Assembly (NCBI GenBank): GCA_046498185.1
Contig: JAWOBE010000066.1
Location: forward strand, 1-7,281
Direction: 5' to 3'
DNA length: 7,281 nucleotides
From: CAYXDR01 sp046498185
GTDB taxonomy: Bacteria; Desulfobacterota; DSM-4660; Desulfatiglandales; Desulfatiglandaceae
Part shown: in pieces, positions 3,974-7,281 of the stretch
How positions within the stretch are numbered: position 1 is the first letter of the stretch
How the letters are laid out: each line of letters starts with the position of its first letter
Program-made: the position numbers and the translations under genes
The notes under the pieces: generated by a model
What the model saw: only the letters and a program-made list of their open reading frames with translations
The model's database searches: none
Told to the model about the DNA's origin: nothing

Positions 3974-6900
3974 ATGCCTTCTAAATGGATGAAAAACTCA
4001 TGCACAGGGTGTTTTCGTGGCGCCGGTGATATTAAATCATCAAATCTGTCAAACACCAAAGCGCGAAAGCACGAGGGTCCACCCATTACCTCAAAAGGGT
4101 CTCTTGTTTCACGATCAGCCGGCATTTTCATATTTGCCGTTATGCTGGTTTTCGTCATGGTTTCGCCGGCAGGATCATGGCCTGTTCATGATACCGGTCA
4201 AACGCAATGTTTTATCTATGATGAAAATACAGAAACATGGAACGAAGGCACCTGTCCCGCTTCTGGAGAACTTTTCTATGGGCAAGACGGGAACTACCTT
4301 GTAAACGCACCCTCGTTTACAAAACTGGACGCACAGGGAAACGATCTTCCGGATAGTGCTACAAGCTGGACGATGGTGAGGGATAATATCACGGGGCTCA
4401 TCTGGGAGGTCAAACAAGACAAAGATGGGCTGAAGAACTATTTGAATGCAAATGACGCAGACAACACGTACTTTTGGTATGATAGTAACCCTGAGACCAA
4501 CGGGGGCCATGCCGGGACTGAGAAACCTTTCGGCAGGGACACGGAAGATTTCATCAATACACTCAACGATAACAGTTTTGGCGGCCATTCCGACTGGCGA
4601 CTCCCCAACTTGAAGGAGTTGCAGACCATTGTTCATTACGGCCGACATGACACTGCTGCTTTTGATGCCTATTTCCCTGATACGGCGTCTTGGAGCTACT
4701 GGTCCTCTACCACTTACGCCGGCGATGCCTCCGTCGCGTGGCTCATCTTTTTCAGGGACGGCATCCTTACCAACTACTACAAGTCCGGCACCTACTATGT
4801 GCGCGCGGTTCGCGGAGAACAGTCCGGATCATTCGATAATTTGGTCATTGACGGCCACGGCACGGTAACGGATACCAATACCGGGCTGATGTGGCAGACA
4901 GAGGACGACGGTGTAGAGCGTTCATGGGGAGAGGCCCTGGATTACGCTGAAAACCTCACCCTGGCGGATTATGGTGACTGGCGTCTCCCCACCATCAAGG
5001 AATTGTTATCCATTGTCGATTACAACAGCGCTACGCCTTCTATTGATCCCGTTTTCTCCAACACGGTGTCCTCCTACTATTGGTCCTCCACGACCAACGT
5101 CTACGATGGGAACTACGCGTGGCGCGCCAATTTCCACGACGGTCTTGCCAACAGCTTCAAAAAATCGGATAAGCACTATGTCCGGGCGGTTCGTGCCGGG
5201 CAGAATCGATTATCGGGTCACTTGTTCATTTTGTCCCCGGCCCAGGGATCGACGTGGAACAGGAATGATGTGATGCCGATAACCTGGGACCCAGCCGGTA
5301 TCATAGGCAATGTAAACATAGCCATTTCCCTTGACGGAGGAAAAACCTATACGAGCATTGTCGAAGATGTGCCCAACAATGGCAGACATGACTGGACGGT
5401 GCCGGGTTCAGGGTCGGTAAACTGCATGATTAAAATTGTGCCCCTTGAGGATGAATCAAAGAAAACGGTTCAAGGCCTTTTTTCCATCCAATCCATATTC
5501 GGATTGTACTATACCGCCGGCCCCAATGGTTCCATCACGGGTGAGACCATGCAGATCGTGTATCCCTATGCTGACGGCACTGCCGTCGAGGCCGTTCCCG
5601 ATCCCGGATATTCCTTTATCCAGTGGAGTGACGGCAGCACCGAGAATCCGCGGACTGATACGAATGTGACCGCCAACATCACGGTAACGGCCACCTTCCA
5701 CAGGCCGGGAGATATCAATGCCGATGACGAGATCAATCTTTACGACGCCATTTTCGTCCTTCAGGTAGTCGCCGGAATGCCCGTGTCTAATAAGGTTCAC
5801 AGGTCTGCCGATGTAAACGGCGACAAGCGCATCGGTCTGGCGGAAGCGTGCTATACTTTACAAGAGCTGTCAGCCGGAGAAAACCAGCAGGAAGGGTTTC
5901 TGAGATCCCCGGCGTCCTATGAAACTGATCCGGTTTACAGCACATCGGACATGGAGGCGATGATCGATGGATTCTCGGAATTTACGCTGGACTTTTATCA
6001 TGCCCTCCGAAACGCGCCGGCAAACCAGGGGAAGAACCTTTTCTTTTCCGCCTACAGCATTGAAAACGCCCTGGCCATGACCTGGGCGGGTGCGAGGGGG
6101 GAAACCGCGGCGCAGATGTCGGATACGCTCCGCTTGAATCTTCCCCAGGACCGGTTTCATCCGACCTTGAACGCCTTGAACATCGATCTCAACAGCCGGG
6201 ACGACCAGCCGCCTCCCTCCGGGGACCCCTTTTCACTCAATGTCGTCAACGCCCTCTGGAGCCGGATCGGCTATCCGTTTCTGCCCTCCTACCTGGAGGT
6301 CATCGCCACGAATTACGATGCCGGAGTGCGCGTCCTGGATTTTGTAAACAATTGGGAAGGAAGCCGCGAGACCATCAACCAGTGGGTGGAAGATCAAACC
6401 AATGAAAAAATCAAAGACCTTCTGCCCCAGGGATCCATCACACCAGATACAGCCGTAGTTCTGACCAATGCGATTTATTTCAAGGGGTCCTGGTATAAGA
6501 AGTTTGAGGAAGAATCGACCGCCCCCGGCTCTTTTTACCGGCTCGACGGCACGACGGTGACGGCGGATATGATGCATAGCCGTCTGGATACGAAATATGC
6601 CCAGGGCGTTGGGTTTGATGCCGTCGAGCTGCCCTATGCCAGCCCCATGTTCGAGGAACATGAATATCCGCAAGAACTGTCCATGCTCCTGATCATTCCG
6701 GACGAGGGGGCGTTTGAAACCGTGGAAGGCCTGATGGACAAGGATCAGATCGATGCCGTGGTGTCCTCCCTCCATCATGAGACGGTGGATCTGACCCTAC
6801 CCAAGTTTGAATTCGAATGTGAAGTCGGTTGTAAGACACTCCTGCGCGGCATGGGCATGTTGGATGCCTTTGAGCCGCTGGTGGCCGATTTCGGAAACAT

Positions 6901-7132
6901 GGTGAATCCCGAGTTTTCCATGCCCTGGATCGATGAGGTTTACCACAAGGCGTTCGTAGCAGTGGATGAAACGGGAACGGAGGCGGCGGCTGCCACCGCC
7001 GTTGTCATGACCGACACCTCGGTTCCCGAAGTGGTCACCGTATCCGCCAACAAACCTTTTATCTTTTTAATCCGTGACCAGGTAACCGGTTCGATCCTGT
7101 TCATGGGACGGGTTCTTGACCCGACGCTGTAA
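3974..7132 (+). CDS. secreted multidomain protein: DUF1566 x2, Ig-like, InlB repeat, dockerin-like, serpin
   Basis: The 1052-residue product looks like a surface or extracellular protease inhibitor on a modular stalk. Order: a long basic N-region (1-47) and hydrophobic core (~48-64, cleavage probably near AGS/W at 68-69); DUF1566 domain 1 (~135-280: GLIWEV, DWRLPNLKEL, YWSSTT, YVRAVR); DUF1566 domain 2 (~293-407: GLMWQTED, DWRLPTIKEL, YWSSTT, YVRAVR); an Ig-like domain (~415-507); an InlB-type repeat (~510-575, GYSFIQWSDGSTENP); a dockerin-like pair of EF-hand loops (D580/N582/D584/D591 and D613/N615/D617/E624); and a full serpin (~650-1052). Serpin marks: FFSAYSIENALAMTWAGARG, NQWVEDQTNEKIKDLL, LTNAIYFKGSW, hinge GTEAAAATAVVM (1001-1012) and ANKPFIFLI. 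The Ala-rich hinge is of the inhibitory type. The ATG has AAAGGAGG 8 nt upstream; no other start keeps the signal sequence. The gene stands alone. The inhibitory role is inferred from the family; the target is unknown. Confidence 0.93.
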   Translation: MPSKWMKNSCTGCFRGAGDIKSSNLSNTKARKHEGPPITSKGSLVSRSAGIFIFAVMLVFVMVSPAGSWPVHDTGQTQCFIYDENTETWNEGTCPASGELFYGQDGNYLVNAPSFTKLDAQGNDLPDSATSWTMVRDNITGLIWEVKQDKDGLKNYLNANDADNTYFWYDSNPETNGGHAGTEKPFGRDTEDFINTLNDNSFGGHSDWRLPNLKELQTIVHYGRHDTAAFDAYFPDTASWSYWSSTTYAGDASVAWLIFFRDGILTNYYKSGTYYVRAVRGEQSGSFDNLVIDGHGTVTDTNTGLMWQTEDDGVERSWGEALDYAENLTLADYGDWRLPTIKELLSIVDYNSATPSIDPVFSNTVSSYYWSSTTNVYDGNYAWRANFHDGLANSFKKSDKHYVRAVRAGQNRLSGHLFILSPAQGSTWNRNDVMPITWDPAGIIGNVNIAISLDGGKTYTSIVEDVPNNGRHDWTVPGSGSVNCMIKIVPLEDESKKTVQGLFSIQSIFGLYYTAGPNGSITGETMQIVYPYADGTAVEAVPDPGYSFIQWSDGSTENPRTDTNVTANITVTATFHRPGDINADDEINLYDAIFVLQVVAGMPVSNKVHRSADVNGDKRIGLAEACYTLQELSAGENQQEGFLRSPASYETDPVYSTSDMEAMIDGFSEFTLDFYHALRNAPANQGKNLFFSAYSIENALAMTWAGARGETAAQMSDTLRLNLPQDRFHPTLNALNIDLNSRDDQPPPSGDPFSLNVVNALWSRIGYPFLPSYLEVIATNYDAGVRVLDFVNNWEGSRETINQWVEDQTNEKIKDLLPQGSITPDTAVVLTNAIYFKGSWYKKFEEESTAPGSFYRLDGTTVTADMMHSRLDTKYAQGVGFDAVELPYASPMFEEHEYPQELSMLLIIPDEGAFETVEGLMDKDQIDAVVSSLHHETVDLTLPKFEFECEVGCKTLLRGMGMLDAFEPLVADFGNMVNPEFSMPWIDEVYHKAFVAVDETGTEAAAATAVVMTDTSVPEVVTVSANKPFIFLIRDQVTGSILFMGRVLDPTL
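5921..7129 (+). other. serpin domain of the fusion protein
   Basis: Residues 650-1052 span a serpin of normal length (~400). Set against alpha-1-antitrypsin, Glu999 is P17, Gly1001 is P15, and P1-P1' falls at Thr1015-Ser1016, with SVPEVV following. The loop is two residues longer than in antitrypsin before NKPF. Small residues fill P12-P9 (AAAA), the pattern of serpins able to insert the loop and trap proteases. Confidence 0.88.
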
Positions 7133-7281
7133 ATAGAATTGAAGAACAGACTTAACGAAACACAAGGCCGAAGGGATCAATTTTTTGGGGTTAAAACTGT
7201 AATCGCGGGATTTTCAATGATTCAGAGGGAATTCTTCAACCCATAAGATTTACGGCCGTGAACTCAACTGCGGACATTCTG
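7133..7281. other. downstream region, nothing recognised
   Basis: The 149 bases after the serpin-fusion stop show no gene start, no clear GC-rich hairpin with a T-run, and no repeat I can support. A TTTTTT run lies at about 7182-7187 but has no convincing stem before it. Confidence 0.4.

Noticed and set aside
4017..4304. 95-codon plus-strand frame at the start of the serpin-fusion gene, and similar frames within it
   Set aside because: Out-of-frame shadows of a continuous 1052-codon gene with clear domains.

Overview
The window (about 50% GC by eye) suggests an anaerobic or sulfate-reducing-type bacterium of the old Deltaproteobacteria (Desulfobacterota). This rests on gene style: a soluble PAS-PAS-PAS-GGDEF protein opening with a YEELEKRVRELE coiled coil, secreted DUF1566 (Lcl C-terminal) domains, and a surface protein with a GDIN/ADVNGD dockerin-like calcium module. 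It is inference from sequence style, not a measured taxonomic result.

Left end (1-1083, minus strand): the remains of an aromatic-amino-acid operon. Reading leftwards, there is a promoter with a perfect TTGACA box (1055-1083), a short leader peptide (942-1013) crowded with Tyr, Trp and Phe codons, a GC-rich hairpin followed by seven U's (882-919), a strong AGGAGG site, and then aroK (shikimate kinase) and aroC (chorismate synthase). This is the layout of a trp-type ribosome-mediated attenuator, and competing 1:2, 2:3 and 3:4 pairings can be drawn by hand. It senses all three end products of the chorismate pathway at once. Both structural genes have lost their middles. aroK keeps only its first ~11 and last ~52 residues, joined out of frame. 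aroC keeps both ends, joined in frame, but lacks about 124 central residues. The control region looks intact while the genes it controls look dead, unless the joins are assembly errors.

Middle (1084-3151): an unassigned stretch of about 325 bp with a short GGGGAC/GTCCCC palindrome, then a 580-residue diguanylate cyclase on the minus strand with three PAS sensor domains, an intact GGDEF active site and an intact RxxD inhibitory site.

3152-3973: about 820 bp without an intact gene. It holds a decayed DUF1566 fragment (minus strand), a palindrome-rich element of ~140 bp, an orphan rho-independent terminator on the plus strand with a structured stretch before it, and a 16-bp palindrome just upstream of the next gene.

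Right end (3974-7132, plus strand): one gene for a 1052-residue secreted protein of unusual composition: an extended signal region, two DUF1566 domains, an Ig-like domain, an InlB-type repeat, a dockerin-like pair of EF-hand loops, and a complete C-terminal serpin with an inhibitory-type hinge. The last ~150 bp hold nothing I can identify. The three blocks show no functional link to each other.
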